Translations under genes and position numbers: made by a program | Notes under the pieces: model-generated | Seen by the model: only the letters and a program-made list of their open reading frames with translations | Told to the model about the DNA's origin: nothing | The model's database searches: none | Shown here: positions 23,330 through 31,979 of the stretch, one piece after another | Numbering within the stretch: the first letter of the stretch is position 1 | Layout of the letters: every line of letters starts with the position of its first letter | DNA from: Serratia plymuthica NBRC 102599 | GTDB taxonomy: Bacteria; Pseudomonadota; Gammaproteobacteria; Enterobacterales; Enterobacteriaceae | Length of the DNA stretch: 64,000 nt | Assembly: GCF_001590925.1 (NCBI RefSeq) | Contig: NZ_BCTU01000011.1 | Location: forward strand, 62,001-126,000 | Direction: 5' to 3'

Positions 23330-23557
23330 ACGCGGTTTTGGTGTTCCGTCATCAGAGGCGTCATGTCCGGCAAACGGTCAGAGACTATATCACTCATCTG
23401 CGTTGCGCTAGTGTTAAATCCTGCCGTTTACTTGCGTCGTCGTTAGGCGCAAAGATAAATGACAGGTATGATAATCCAAATCCTGGGAAAAATCGCCTTA
23501 ACCCTTATCTAAGACACAAGGGAGCCGGCGGCTTTCGGCATGATAATTGAGGAGTAT

Positions 23558-24364
23558 ATGCAGTATTGGGGAAAACTGCTCGGGGTCATCGTTGCCATTT
23601 GGGCTGGCGCGGGATTCTGGGGTGTAGTTTTGGGGCTGATTGTCGGTCATATGATCGACACTGCGCGCAGCAACAAGCGCAGCCGGGGCTTTTTCGCCGA
23701 TCAGCAAACGCGGCAAACGCTGTTTTTCCGCACCACTTTTCAGGTGATGGGTCACCTGACCAAATCAAAAGGGCGCGTTACCGAGGCGGATATTCAGATC
23801 GCCAGCCTGTTTATGGATCGTCTGCAACTGCACGGGGAAGCCCGTACGGCGGCGCAGCAGGCGTTTCGCGAAGGCAAACAGAGCCAGTTCCCGCTGAGAG
23901 AGACGTTGCAGCAGTTCCGCAGCATCTGTTTCGGGCGTTTTGACCTGATTCGGATGTTTCTGGAAATTCAAATCCAGGCGGCGTTTGCCGACGGCTCGCT
24001 GCATCCGAACGAACGTCAGGTGCTGTATGTGATCGCTGAAGAACTGGGCATTTCACGCGCGCAGTTCGATCAGTTCCTCAGCATGATGGAAGGCGGGCGC
24101 CAGTTTGGCGGCGGGCAGCAGGGCGGCTATCAGCAAGCGCAACGCGGACCGACGCTGGAGGATGCCTGCAAAGTGCTGGGCGTCAGCAGCAGTGACGATG
24201 CCACCACCATCAAGCGTGCCTACCGCAAGCTGATGAGCGAACATCATCCGGATAAACTGGTAGCGAAAGGTTTACCGCCGGAAATGATGGAAATGGCCAA
24301 GCAGAAAGCGCAGGAGATTCAGGCGGCGTATGACCTGATCAAGCGCGAGAAAGGCTTCAAATAA
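23558..24364 (+). CDS. djlA: Membrane-anchored DnaJ-like co-chaperone DjlA
   Basis: DjlA is a type III J-protein that stimulates DnaK and can activate the Rcs envelope-stress phosphorelay when overproduced. The 268 residues start at ATG 23558 after GAGGAG; an earlier in-frame start at 23540 is rejected because [10 protein letters not shown] is the conserved N-terminus. A single glycine-containing membrane segment (about residues 7-30, [14 protein letters not shown]) is followed by a TerB-like helical domain ([20 protein letters not shown]), a Gln/Gly linker and a C-terminal J-domain with the HPD tripeptide in [12 protein letters not shown]. Confidence 0.97.
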   Translation: MQYWGKLLGVIVAIWAGAGFWGVVLGLIVGHMIDTARSNKRSRGFFADQQTRQTLFFRTTFQVMGHLTKSKGRVTEADIQIASLFMDRLQLHGEARTAAQQAFREGKQSQFPLRETLQQFRSICFGRFDLIRMFLEIQIQAAFADGSLHPNERQVLYVIAEELGISRAQFDQFLSMMEGGRQFGGGQQGGYQQAQRGPTLEDACKVLGVSSSDDATTIKRAYRKLMSEHHPDKLVAKGLPPEMMEMAKQKAQEIQAAYDLIKREKGFK

Positions 24365-24370
24365 GAAAAA

Positions 24371-24395
24371 GGGCTCAGCATGCTGGGCCCGTTTT
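24371..24395 (+). terminator. Terminator between djlA and rluA
   Basis: GGGCTCAGCA and TGCTGGGCCC (24371-24390) form a near-perfect hairpin with one G-U pair, followed by GTTTT and preceded by AAAAA. It probably works in both directions for the convergent genes. Confidence 0.8.
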
Positions 24396-24404
24396 AAATG
24401 CGAT

Positions 24405-25055
24405 TCAGAAATCCGGTTCGGCGCGGAAATGCATCGGCGTCAGGAATGCCGGGTGGGTGATGCGCAGTTCCTGCGCATGCAGTTGCAATCGCGGCGCCAT
24501 TGCCTTGGCTTCGGGATGCGCATAGAACCCATCGCCGAGGATCGGGTGGCCCAGCGCCAGCATATGCACTCGCAACTGGTGAGAGCGGCCGGTGATCGGC
24601 GTCAGTTTTACCCGTGTACTGCCATCGGCATCGCGCGACAACACCAGATACTCGGTTTGCGCCGCTTTGCCGGTTTCGAAACACACCTTCTGCAGCGGCC
24701 GGTTCGGCCAGTCGCAAATCAGCGGTAAATCCACCAGCCCTTCATCGTGCTCCAGATGGCCCCACACGCGGGCGATATAGGATTTCTTCGGCTCGCGCTC
24801 GCGGAACTGACGCTTGAGCTCACGCTCTGCGGCCTTGTTCAGCGCCACCACAATCACTCCGCTGGTCGCCATGTCCAGGCGATGTACCGATTCGGCCGCC
24901 GGAAAGTCCGCCTGAATGCGCGTCATCAGGCTGTCTTTGTTTTCCGGCGCGCGGCCGGGCACCGACAGCAGGCCGCTGGCCTTGTTGACCACGATAATGT
25001 GCTCATCCTGATACAGAATATGCATCGGGTCCTGAGGGGGATTGTAGGGTTCCAT
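24405..25055 (-). CDS. rluA: Dual-specificity rRNA/tRNA pseudouridine synthase RluA
   Basis: RluA makes pseudouridine at 23S rRNA position 746 and at tRNA position 32. It is 216 residues, against 219 in E. coli. The catalytic Asp lies in HRLDMATSGVIV (about residue 61), with the family motifs RLHQL-like GRSHQLRVHMLALGHPILGD and KASGLLSVPGR. It sits directly downstream of rapA on the same strand, as in E. coli, separated from it by a 20-base hairpin. Confidence 0.97.
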   Translation of the reverse strand: MEPYNPPQDPMHILYQDEHIIVVNKASGLLSVPGRAPENKDSLMTRIQADFPAAESVHRLDMATSGVIVVALNKAAERELKRQFREREPKKSYIARVWGHLEHDEGLVDLPLICDWPNRPLQKVCFETGKAAQTEYLVLSRDADGSTRVKLTPITGRSHQLRVHMLALGHPILGDGFYAHPEAKAMAPRLQLHAQELRITHPAFLTPMHFRAEPDF

Positions 25056-25080
25056 CTTGGCTCCGCTGAAAGTGACCGCC

Positions 25081-25100
25081 CGGGGAACCGGAGTTCCCCG
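25081..25100 (-). repeat. Intercistronic hairpin between rapA and rluA
   Basis: CGGGGAAC (25081-25088), loop CGGA and GTTCCCCG (25093-25100) form a perfect 8-bp stem without a clear U-run. It may stabilise mRNA ends or lower readthrough into rluA. Confidence 0.6.
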
Positions 25101-25109
25101 TGCCGCAGG

Positions 25110-28016
25110 TTACTGGTGAGTGACCACCACCAGACGGATAGCGTCCAGACGCCATCCCGCTTCATTCAGGTTGACCAGTACCTGTTTACGGTTGAACTCC
25201 AGCGCTTCCACTTCGTCATCACGGATGTTCGGGTTAACCGCCTTCAGCGCTTCCAGACGCGCCAGTTCGGTGCTCAGCTTGTCATCCGCTTCTTGTTTCG
25301 CCTGTTCAATCAGCGCGCGCGCCTGGTCTTCAACCAGGCTTTCCGCCTGTTGCAGCATGGCATGTACGTCCTGCTGTACGGCGTTGACCAACTTGCTGGA
25401 TGTATGGCGGTTGACCGCGTTCAACTGACGGTTGAAGCTTTCGAATTCGACCTGCGCCGCCAGGTTGGTGCCTTTGCGGTCCATCAGCATGCGGATTGGC
25501 GTCGGTGGCAGGAAGCGGGTCAGTTGCAGGTGTTTCGGCGCCTGCGACTCCACCACGTACACCAGTTCGACCAGCAAGGTGCCGACCGGCAGCGCCTTGT
25601 TTTTCAACAGGGACACCGCACAGCTGCCGGTATCGCCGGACAGGATCAGGTCCAGGCCGTTACGGATGATCGGGTGTTCCCAACTGACGAACTGCGCGTC
25701 TTCACGCGACAGCGCCTGTTCGCGATCGAAGGTGACGGTGCAGCCGTCTTGCGGCAGGCCAGGGAAGTCCGGCACCAGCATGTGATCGGACGGCGTCAGC
25801 ACAATCAGGTTGTCGCTGCGATCGTCCTGGTTGATGCCGACGATGTCGAACAGGTTAAGCGCAAAGCCCACCAGATTGACGTCGTTGTCCTGATTGGCGA
25901 TGGCCTCCGCCAGTGCCTGAGCTTTCTCGCCGCCGTTGGAGTGCATTTCCAGCAGGCGATCGCGGCCCTGCTCCAGTTGCGCTTTGAGGTGATCGTGCTG
26001 TTGGCGGCAGGCGTGAATGAATTCGTCCAGCCCTTCATGCTCGGTCGGCGCAGCCAGGAAGCCGATCAACTGCTCGTAACCGCTGTCATAAATGGTGCGG
26101 CCGGTCGGGCAGGTGTGCTCAAAGGCATCCAGCCCTTCATGGAACCAACGCACCAGCACCGCCTGAGCGGTGTTTTCCAGGTACGGCACCATGATTTCAA
26201 TTTCATGCATCTGGCCGATACGGTCCAGACGGCCGATACGCTGCTCCAGCAGATCCGGGTTGAACGGCAGATCAAACATCACCAGGTGGCTGGCGAACTG
26301 GAAGTTGCGGCCTTCGGAACCGATCTCCGAGCACAGCAACACCTGGGCGCCGTCTTCTTCTGAAGCGAAGTAGGCGGCGGCGCGGTCACGTTCGATAATC
26401 GACAGCCCTTCGTGGAACACCGCAGCGCGGATCGCTTCACGCTCACGCAGCACCTGTTCCAGTTGCAGCGCGGTGTCGGCCTTGGCGCAGATCACCAGCA
26501 CTTTCTTATCGCGGTTGGCCACCAGGTAGTCCAGCAGCCACTCCACGCGCGGATCAAAGTTCCACCAGGTGGCGTTCTCGCCTTCGAATTCCTGGTAGAT
26601 TTGCTCTGGGTACAGCATATCGCGCGCGCGCGCTTCAACCGTTTTCTTCGCCCCCATGATGCCGGACACTTTGATGGCGGTCTGGTACTGGGTCGGCAGT
26701 TGCAGCTTGATCTGGTGCAGATTGCGATGCGGGAAGCCTTTAACGCCGTTGCGGGTGTTGCGGAACAGCACGCGGCTGGTGCCGTGGCGGTCCATCAGCA
26801 TGGTGACCAGCTCCTGGCGCGCCTGCTCGGCGCCCTCGGCGTCGCTATTGGCGGCCTTCAGCAGCGGTTCGATGTCCTGCTCGTCGATCAGTTCGCCCAG
26901 CATGTTCAGCTTGTCATCGGCCAGACGCTCGCCGCTCAGCAGCAGGGTAACGGCATCGGCGACCGGGCGGTATTTTTGCTGTTCGCTGACGAATTCTTGG
27001 TAATCGTGGAAACGGCTCGGATCCAGCAGGCGCAGACGGGCGAAGTGGCTTTGCTGGCCAAGTTGTTCCGGGGTTGCGGTCAGCAGCAGTACGCCGGGGA
27101 TGTGTTCCGCCAACTGTTCGATGACCTGGTATTCGCGGCTTGGCGCGTCTTCGCTCCAGGCCAGGTGGTGGGCTTCATCGACCACCAGCAGATCCCACTG
27201 GGCGTCCGCCAGCTCTTCCAGGCGCTGCTTGTTGCGGCGCACGAAGTCCAGCGAGCAGATCACCAGCTGTTCGGTTTCAAACGGATTGCTGCTGTCGAGT
27301 TTGGCTTCCGAGTAACGGCTGTCGTCGAACAGCGAGAAATAGAGGTTGAAGCGGCGCATCATTTCGACCAGCCACTGGTGCTGGAGCGTTTCCGGCACCA
27401 CGATCAGTACGCGCTCGGCGCGGCCCGCCAGCAGTTGCTGATGGATGATCATCCCGGCTTCGATGGTTTTCCCCAGACCGACTTCATCCGCCAACAGTAC
27501 GCGCGGCGCATGGCGCTGCCCGACTTCATAAGCGATGTGCAACTGGTGGGGGATCAGGCTGGCACGCATGCCGCGCAGGCCGGCGAACGGCAGGCGATAC
27601 TGCTCGCTTTGGTATTTACGCGCGCGATAACGCAGGGCGAAGCGATCCATACGGTCGATCTGGCCGGCAAACAGACGGTCCTGCGGCTTGCTGAAGGTCA
27701 GCTTGCTGTCCAACAGCACTTCGCGCATCGCCACGCCGCTTTCCTGGGTGTCCAGGCGGGTGCCGATATAGGTCAGCAGGCCGTTATCCTCTTTGACCTC
27801 TTCTACCTGCAGCTCCCACCCTTCGTGGTTACTGATGGTGTCGCCCGGATTGAACATCACGCGGGTGATTGGCGAGTCACTTCTGGCATAGAGGCGGTTT
27901 TCACCGGTGGCGGGGAAAAGCAGGGTAACCATGCGCACATCCAGCGCCACGACGGTTCCCAGACCTAATTCGCTTTCCGTATCGCTGATCCAGCGTTGAC
28001 CAAGTGTAAAAGGCAT
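25110..28016 (-). CDS. rapA: RNA polymerase-associated SWI2/SNF2 ATPase RapA
   Basis: RapA (HepA) binds RNA polymerase and recycles it from stalled or post-termination complexes. It is 968 residues, the E. coli length. N-terminal Tudor-like domains (starting [19 protein letters not shown]) precede the helicase core: the Walker A region [14 protein letters not shown] at about 174-187 and the DEAH box [10 protein letters not shown] at about 279-288, then the C-terminal helicase lobe with [14 protein letters not shown] and [11 protein letters not shown]. It is followed by rluA. A PurR-like palindrome lies 68 bases upstream of the start. Confidence 0.98.
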   Translation of the reverse strand: MPFTLGQRWISDTESELGLGTVVALDVRMVTLLFPATGENRLYARSDSPITRVMFNPGDTISNHEGWELQVEEVKEDNGLLTYIGTRLDTQESGVAMREVLLDSKLTFSKPQDRLFAGQIDRMDRFALRYRARKYQSEQYRLPFAGLRGMRASLIPHQLHIAYEVGQRHAPRVLLADEVGLGKTIEAGMIIHQQLLAGRAERVLIVVPETLQHQWLVEMMRRFNLYFSLFDDSRYSEAKLDSSNPFETEQLVICSLDFVRRNKQRLEELADAQWDLLVVDEAHHLAWSEDAPSREYQVIEQLAEHIPGVLLLTATPEQLGQQSHFARLRLLDPSRFHDYQEFVSEQQKYRPVADAVTLLLSGERLADDKLNMLGELIDEQDIEPLLKAANSDAEGAEQARQELVTMLMDRHGTSRVLFRNTRNGVKGFPHRNLHQIKLQLPTQYQTAIKVSGIMGAKKTVEARARDMLYPEQIYQEFEGENATWWNFDPRVEWLLDYLVANRDKKVLVICAKADTALQLEQVLREREAIRAAVFHEGLSIIERDRAAAYFASEEDGAQVLLCSEIGSEGRNFQFASHLVMFDLPFNPDLLEQRIGRLDRIGQMHEIEIMVPYLENTAQAVLVRWFHEGLDAFEHTCPTGRTIYDSGYEQLIGFLAAPTEHEGLDEFIHACRQQHDHLKAQLEQGRDRLLEMHSNGGEKAQALAEAIANQDNDVNLVGFALNLFDIVGINQDDRSDNLIVLTPSDHMLVPDFPGLPQDGCTVTFDREQALSREDAQFVSWEHPIIRNGLDLILSGDTGSCAVSLLKNKALPVGTLLVELVYVVESQAPKHLQLTRFLPPTPIRMLMDRKGTNLAAQVEFESFNRQLNAVNRHTSSKLVNAVQQDVHAMLQQAESLVEDQARALIEQAKQEADDKLSTELARLEALKAVNPNIRDDEVEALEFNRKQVLVNLNEAGWRLDAIRLVVVTHQ

Positions 28017-28083
28017 ATGTTGTTGGCTCGATTCTTTTTAAGTAAGTCTTGTTACCGGGCGGGAAGGGCCGCGGCACCTGTAT

Positions 28084-28093
28084 CAAACGTTTG
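28084..28093 (-). promoter_or_regulatory. PurR-like palindrome upstream of rapA
   Basis: The perfect palindrome CAAACGTTTG, extended to CAAACGTTTGC on the plus strand, matches the core of the PurR operator consensus CGCAAACGTTTTCG; the outer bases match poorly. It is about 68 bases before rapA, just past a possible -10 (TAAAAT on the minus strand). Any LacI-family regulator with a central CG operator could use it. Confidence 0.35.
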
Positions 28094-28264
28094 CTAATCC
28101 CGGTTTATTTTAATTTGACGGGCAATAGCTGTTCACGCCATGCGGGCGTCGCGAGACGGCATGGGCGCAGCGTGGTTCAGAATTTGGGAAGGGCGCTATG
28201 GTAATGGAAGGCGGCGCGTTCGTCACCTGCAAAACCCGATGATTTTTCTTAACCCTTCGCCAAA

Positions 28265-28279
28265 GCCCGCATGGCGGGC
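28265..28279 (-). terminator. Hairpin after polB
   Basis: GCCCGC, ATG and GCGGGC (28265-28279) lie 6 bases past the polB stop on the minus strand. The following U-run is short (TTTGG), so termination would be partial. Confidence 0.5.
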
Positions 28280-28285
28280 GCAATG

Positions 28286-30649
28286 TCAGAACAGCCCCAT
28301 CTGCCCGGTGACCAGCGTGGTAAAATCGTCATGCAGAAAAGGGAGTATAGCGTCTGCCACCGGTTGCAACTGACGGTCCAGATAATGTTGGTAATCTATT
28401 GCCGACTGCTGGGTCTCCAGGGGTTCCGGCCCGGCCACGGTCATGACGTAGCTGATCCAGCCGCCGCTCTGGTATTGCAGCGGTCGACCCTGTTGACGAT
28501 TATAGTCGTCGGCGATACGTGCTGCGCGGACGTGCGGCGGCACGTTGCGCTGATACTCTTCCAGTTTCCTGCGCAGGCGCTTGCGGTAGACCAGCCGATC
28601 GTCAAAGTCGCCGTTAAGCGTTTTGCTGACGTATTCACGCACAAAATCCTGATACGGCTGCTGTTTGAATATGCGCTGGTACAGCAACTGCTGGAACTGT
28701 TGCGCCAGCGGCGTCCAGTCGGTACGCACCGTCTCCAGCCCTTTGTAGACCATTTCTTCGCTGCCGTCGGCTTTGACGATCAGCCCGGCATAGCGCTTTT
28801 TACTGCCTTGCTCGGCGCCGCGGATGGTGGGCATCAGGAAGCGCGAGTAATGGGTTTCAAACTCCAGTTCCAGCGCGTTCTCCAGCCCGAATTGCTGCTG
28901 AAGATGCTGCTGCCACCATTGGTTAACCTGTTGCACCAACGCCCTGCCAATCTGTGCCGCTTGCTGTTCGCTGTGCGGTTGCCTGAGCCAGACGAAGGTA
29001 GAATCGGTGTCGCCGTAGATCACCTGATAGCCCTGTGCCTCGATCAGTTCGCGTGTCTGGCGCATGATCTCATGGCCGCGCAGGGTGATCGACGACGCCA
29101 GGCGGGGATCGAAAAAGCGGCAGCCGCTCGATCCCAACACGCCGTACAGCGCGTTCATGATGATTTTTAAGGCCTGGGATAACGGCTTGTTCTGTTGGCG
29201 TTTTGCCGCCTCGCGCCCTTGCCAGATCTGTTCGACGATCGCCGGCAGGCAGTGTTTATCGCGCGAGAAACGCGCGTGGCGAAAACCGGGTACCGAATCG
29301 GCATCGCCCGGGTGCTGCATGCCTTCTACCAGCCCGACCGGATCGATCAGGAAGGTGCGGATGATCGACGGGTACAGGCTTTTGTAATCCAGCACCAGCA
29401 CCGAGTCATACAGGCCGGGTTGGGAATCCATGACAAAGCCGCCGGGGCTGTGTTCCTCCGGCTGCTCGCCGAGGTTGGGCGCCACAAAACCCAGCCGGTG
29501 CATGCGCGGCATATACAGATTACTGAACGCGGCCACCGAACCGCCGCTGCGGTCCGCCGCCAGCCCGGTGACGGTCGCGCGCTCCAGCAAGAAGGTCAGC
29601 AGCTCGGCTTTGGCGAAAATCCGCGTGACCAACTCGCAGTCCTTCAGGTTGTAGCGCGCCAGCGCCGGTTTGTCTTCGGCGAAGCGCCGATCGATTTCCG
29701 CCATCCGCTGGTAGGGGTTATCGATGGATTTGCCTTCTCCCAGCAGCGCCTGCGCTACGTATTCCAGGCTGAAAGAAGGGAAGTTCCAGGTGGCGGATTT
29801 CAACGCTTCTATGCCGTCGATAATCAGCCGCCCGGCGGCAGAGGCGAAAAAGTGATTCTGCTTGAAGCCGTGTTCGCGCCATTCCAGCAGGTTGCCGCCA
29901 CGGCCCAGCCGCAGAGGGATTTGGTAGCGCTCGGCGTGTTTTTGCAGCACGCGCAAATCGAACTGCACCAGGTTCCAGCCGATGATGGCGTCCGGATCGT
30001 GCCGTTCCAGCCACTGATTCAGCCGTTCCAGCATCTGTGGACGGCTGGTGCAGTATTCCAGCTCGAAATCCAGCGGTTCATTGCCGCCGTTGGCCGGCCC
30101 CAGCATGTACACCTGGCGTTGACCGCACCCTTCCAGCGCTATTGAATACAGCTCGCCGTGGGCGGTGGTTTCAATGTCCAGCGAGACCATTTTCAGCGTC
30201 GGGCGGTAATCCGGCGCCGGTTTCATCTGGCCGTCGAGCAGTGGGCCGCTGCCATTGGGCCGGCCGCTGAACCACACCGGCGCGGTGATAAAACGCTCCA
30301 TCAGGTAGCGCTCCGGCGGGCGGATATCGGCTTCGTAGACATTGACGCCGCCGTCTTTCAGCAGCTTTTCCAGTTTGATCAATTGACGGTGCTGGCGGCA
30401 ATACAACCCCAGCACCGGGCGGTGATGGAAATCGGTCAGCGGCAGGGTTTTCAGCTCCAGTTGCCGCTCTTCACGCAGCAACAGCTCAGCGCGCTGGCGC
30501 TGTTCGGCGGGGATAAAGGCTACGGAGTTTTGCGGTGGCAGGCGAAGTTGCTGCGGCCCGTGGTCGGTCGCCAGCCAGAACTCCACCTCGGTACCTGCGG
30601 GCGTATCGCGCCAGTGGCGGGTGAGCAGAAAACCCTGTTGGAGTGACAT
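28286..30649 (-). CDS. polB: DNA polymerase II (family B)
   Basis: Pol II is the SOS-linked, proofreading family B polymerase used in replication restart and some translesion synthesis. It has 787 residues from ATG 30649, against 783 in E. coli; the GTG one codon earlier is ignored. The 3'-5' exonuclease motif DIETT is near residue 155 and the region II motif [11 protein letters not shown] near 420. The catalytic [10 protein letters not shown] is near 545 and KRYAGLI follows. The neighbour beyond the promoter is yabI; the araBAD genes that separate them in E. coli are absent. Confidence 0.98.
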   Translation of the reverse strand: MSLQQGFLLTRHWRDTPAGTEVEFWLATDHGPQQLRLPPQNSVAFIPAEQRQRAELLLREERQLELKTLPLTDFHHRPVLGLYCRQHRQLIKLEKLLKDGGVNVYEADIRPPERYLMERFITAPVWFSGRPNGSGPLLDGQMKPAPDYRPTLKMVSLDIETTAHGELYSIALEGCGQRQVYMLGPANGGNEPLDFELEYCTSRPQMLERLNQWLERHDPDAIIGWNLVQFDLRVLQKHAERYQIPLRLGRGGNLLEWREHGFKQNHFFASAAGRLIIDGIEALKSATWNFPSFSLEYVAQALLGEGKSIDNPYQRMAEIDRRFAEDKPALARYNLKDCELVTRIFAKAELLTFLLERATVTGLAADRSGGSVAAFSNLYMPRMHRLGFVAPNLGEQPEEHSPGGFVMDSQPGLYDSVLVLDYKSLYPSIIRTFLIDPVGLVEGMQHPGDADSVPGFRHARFSRDKHCLPAIVEQIWQGREAAKRQQNKPLSQALKIIMNALYGVLGSSGCRFFDPRLASSITLRGHEIMRQTRELIEAQGYQVIYGDTDSTFVWLRQPHSEQQAAQIGRALVQQVNQWWQQHLQQQFGLENALELEFETHYSRFLMPTIRGAEQGSKKRYAGLIVKADGSEEMVYKGLETVRTDWTPLAQQFQQLLYQRIFKQQPYQDFVREYVSKTLNGDFDDRLVYRKRLRRKLEEYQRNVPPHVRAARIADDYNRQQGRPLQYQSGGWISYVMTVAGPEPLETQQSAIDYQHYLDRQLQPVADAILPFLHDDFTTLVTGQMGLF

Positions 30650-30697
30650 CACGCGGTTCCTGAGAAGCTAAACTGAAAGGGGATAGGCATAAGTTAC

Positions 30698-30726
30698 AGT
30701 ATGGGTTTTTATACAGTCATTGTCCA
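30698..30726 (-). promoter_or_regulatory. polB promoter with a degenerate LexA box
   Basis: On the minus strand TGGACA (30721-30726), a 17-base spacer and CATACT (30698-30703) form a promoter. Inside the spacer sits CTGTATAAAAACCCAT (30701-30716). Its left half CTGT and A/T centre match the SOS box, but the right half is CCAT in place of ACAG. In E. coli the corresponding box is CTGTATAAAACCACAG. LexA binding here may be weak or lost. Confidence 0.55.
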
Positions 30727-30832
30727 TTGCCGGGCGGTTCCGCTAAAAACGCATACAATTCATCGGTTGACTCACTTCCGACCGCACCGGACAATCCCAC
30801 GCCCACGCGCTTTTGATAACGAGTAGAGGTTT

Positions 30833-31600
30833 ATGGAAGCCTATTTGCAGCATCTGATCACCCAGTCATTGGCTTTCACTCTGATGGTCGTCATGTTTGT
30901 CGCGTTTCTGGAATCGCTGGCGCTGGTTGGGTTGTTACTGCCCGGCACGGTAATGATGGCCAGCATCGGCGCGCTGATCGGCAGCGGCCAGGTGGATTTC
31001 TATTACGCCTGGGGCGCGGGGATCCTCGGTTGCCTGCTGGGGGACTGGATCTCGTACTTTATCGGCCGCGCTTTCAAGGGGCCGCTGCACCGCTGGTCAT
31101 TTCTAAAAAAGAACAAGGCGATGCTGGACAAGACCGAGCACGCGCTGCATCAACACAGTATGGCGACCATTCTGATTGGCCGTTTTGTCGGCCCGACGCG
31201 TCCACTGGTGCCGATGGTGGCCGGGATGCTCGATCTGCCGCCGTACAAATTCGCCCTGCCTAACATTATCGGCTGCATCACCTGGCCGCCGGTCTATTTC
31301 TTCCCGGGTATTTTGGCCGGCGTGGCGATAGACATTCCTGCCAGCGCCAACAGCGCGTTATTCAAATGGTTGCTGTTTGCGGTGGTGGTGCTGATTTGGC
31401 TGGCCGCCTGGTTGAGCTGGCGTTGGTGGCGTGAAGGCAAGCGCAGCGCCGATCGGCTGAGCGCCTGGCTGTCGCCGGTGCGGTTGCGGATGGCCTGCGT
31501 GCTGAGTTGGGTGCTTGCTTTCGGCGCCTTTTATTCCCTATACCAACAGCCGTTGATGCCGGTGTATCGTCACCTGTTGTGGAAAGTACTGGCCGGTTGA
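30833..31600 (+). CDS. yabI: DedA-family inner-membrane protein YabI
   Basis: This is a 255-residue member of the DedA/VTT superfamily, whose members are implicated in recycling of lipid carriers and phospholipids and in envelope homeostasis. Conserved features are FLESLALVGLLLPGT, GDWISYFIGR and GRFVGPTRPLVPMVAGML, with about five or six membrane or re-entrant segments and a basic tail. It is close to E. coli YabI (254 residues) and holds the same place before the thi genes, except that ilvBN is inserted between. The exact substrate of YabI is not settled. Confidence 0.92.
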   Translation: MEAYLQHLITQSLAFTLMVVMFVAFLESLALVGLLLPGTVMMASIGALIGSGQVDFYYAWGAGILGCLLGDWISYFIGRAFKGPLHRWSFLKKNKAMLDKTEHALHQHSMATILIGRFVGPTRPLVPMVAGMLDLPPYKFALPNIIGCITWPPVYFFPGILAGVAIDIPASANSALFKWLLFAVVVLIWLAAWLSWRWWREGKRSADRLSAWLSPVRLRMACVLSWVLAFGAFYSLYQQPLMPVYRHLLWKVLAG

Positions 31601-31601
31601 T

Positions 31602-31660
31602 ATCCCCGTTGTTTTTCACGCGGCAGCGAACAATGCTGTCGCGTGAAATTCATCGGGGAT
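31602..31660. repeat. Nested 59-base palindrome between yabI and ilvN
   Basis: Outer arms ATCCCCG (31602-31608) and CGGGGAT (31654-31660) enclose an inner stem: TTTCACGCG-G-CAGC (31614-31627) pairs with GCTG-T-CGCGTGAAA (31635-31648) around a 7-base loop. It lies between convergent genes and probably acts as a two-way terminator or RNA-stabilising structure, though U-runs are short. Confidence 0.65.
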
Positions 31661-31682
31661 AAGGCTTTGGTACTTGTCCACA

Positions 31683-31976
31683 TTACTGGAAGAACGCTTC
31701 CAACTGCTCAAACACCCGCACGTCTTCGCTGTGGCGTTTCACCTGCAGCACGTCCTCGAGTTTTTCTACCTGGCTGATCATCTGCACCAGCCGTTGATCG
31801 TCCGCCACCAATAGCCAGATCCGGCTTTGTTTGCCGTCTTTCAGCGGCATGCACAGGATGCCTTCCACGTTGAAGGCGCGGCGCGCAAACAGACCGCACA
31901 CGTGCGACATCACGCCGGGATGGTTGCGGACCGCCAGCTCAAGGATCACCTGTGGATTATTGTGTTGTTCTGACAT
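31683..31976 (-). CDS. ilvN: Acetolactate synthase I, regulatory subunit
   Basis: IlvN is a 97-residue ACT-domain protein that activates IlvB and makes it valine-sensitive. The domain can be read as [20 protein letters not shown] (Gly-rich valine-site loop) followed by NVEGILCMP. It matches E. coli IlvN (96 residues). It starts 3 bases after the ilvB stop, so the pair is translationally coupled. Confidence 0.96.
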   Translation of the reverse strand: MSEQHNNPQVILELAVRNHPGVMSHVCGLFARRAFNVEGILCMPLKDGKQSRIWLLVADDQRLVQMISQVEKLEDVLQVKRHSEDVRVFEQLEAFFQ

Positions 31977-31979
31977 GGC

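Noticed and set aside
23330-23557. A sigma-E promoter for lptD.
   Set aside because: Expected from E. coli knowledge, but no GGAACTT/TCAAA-like pair at proper spacing could be found by eye, so no feature was called.
24747-26363. A 538-codon open frame on the plus strand opposite rapA, and a 518-codon one at 26412-27968.
   Set aside because: Both lie wholly antisense to the conserved rapA gene, have no family likeness and low-complexity His/Gln/Val-rich content typical of the reverse frame of GC-rich genes.
28140-28373. A 77-codon plus-strand frame between rapA and polB.
   Set aside because: It overlaps the polB 3' end in antisense and lacks start signals; the gap is promoter and terminator sequence.
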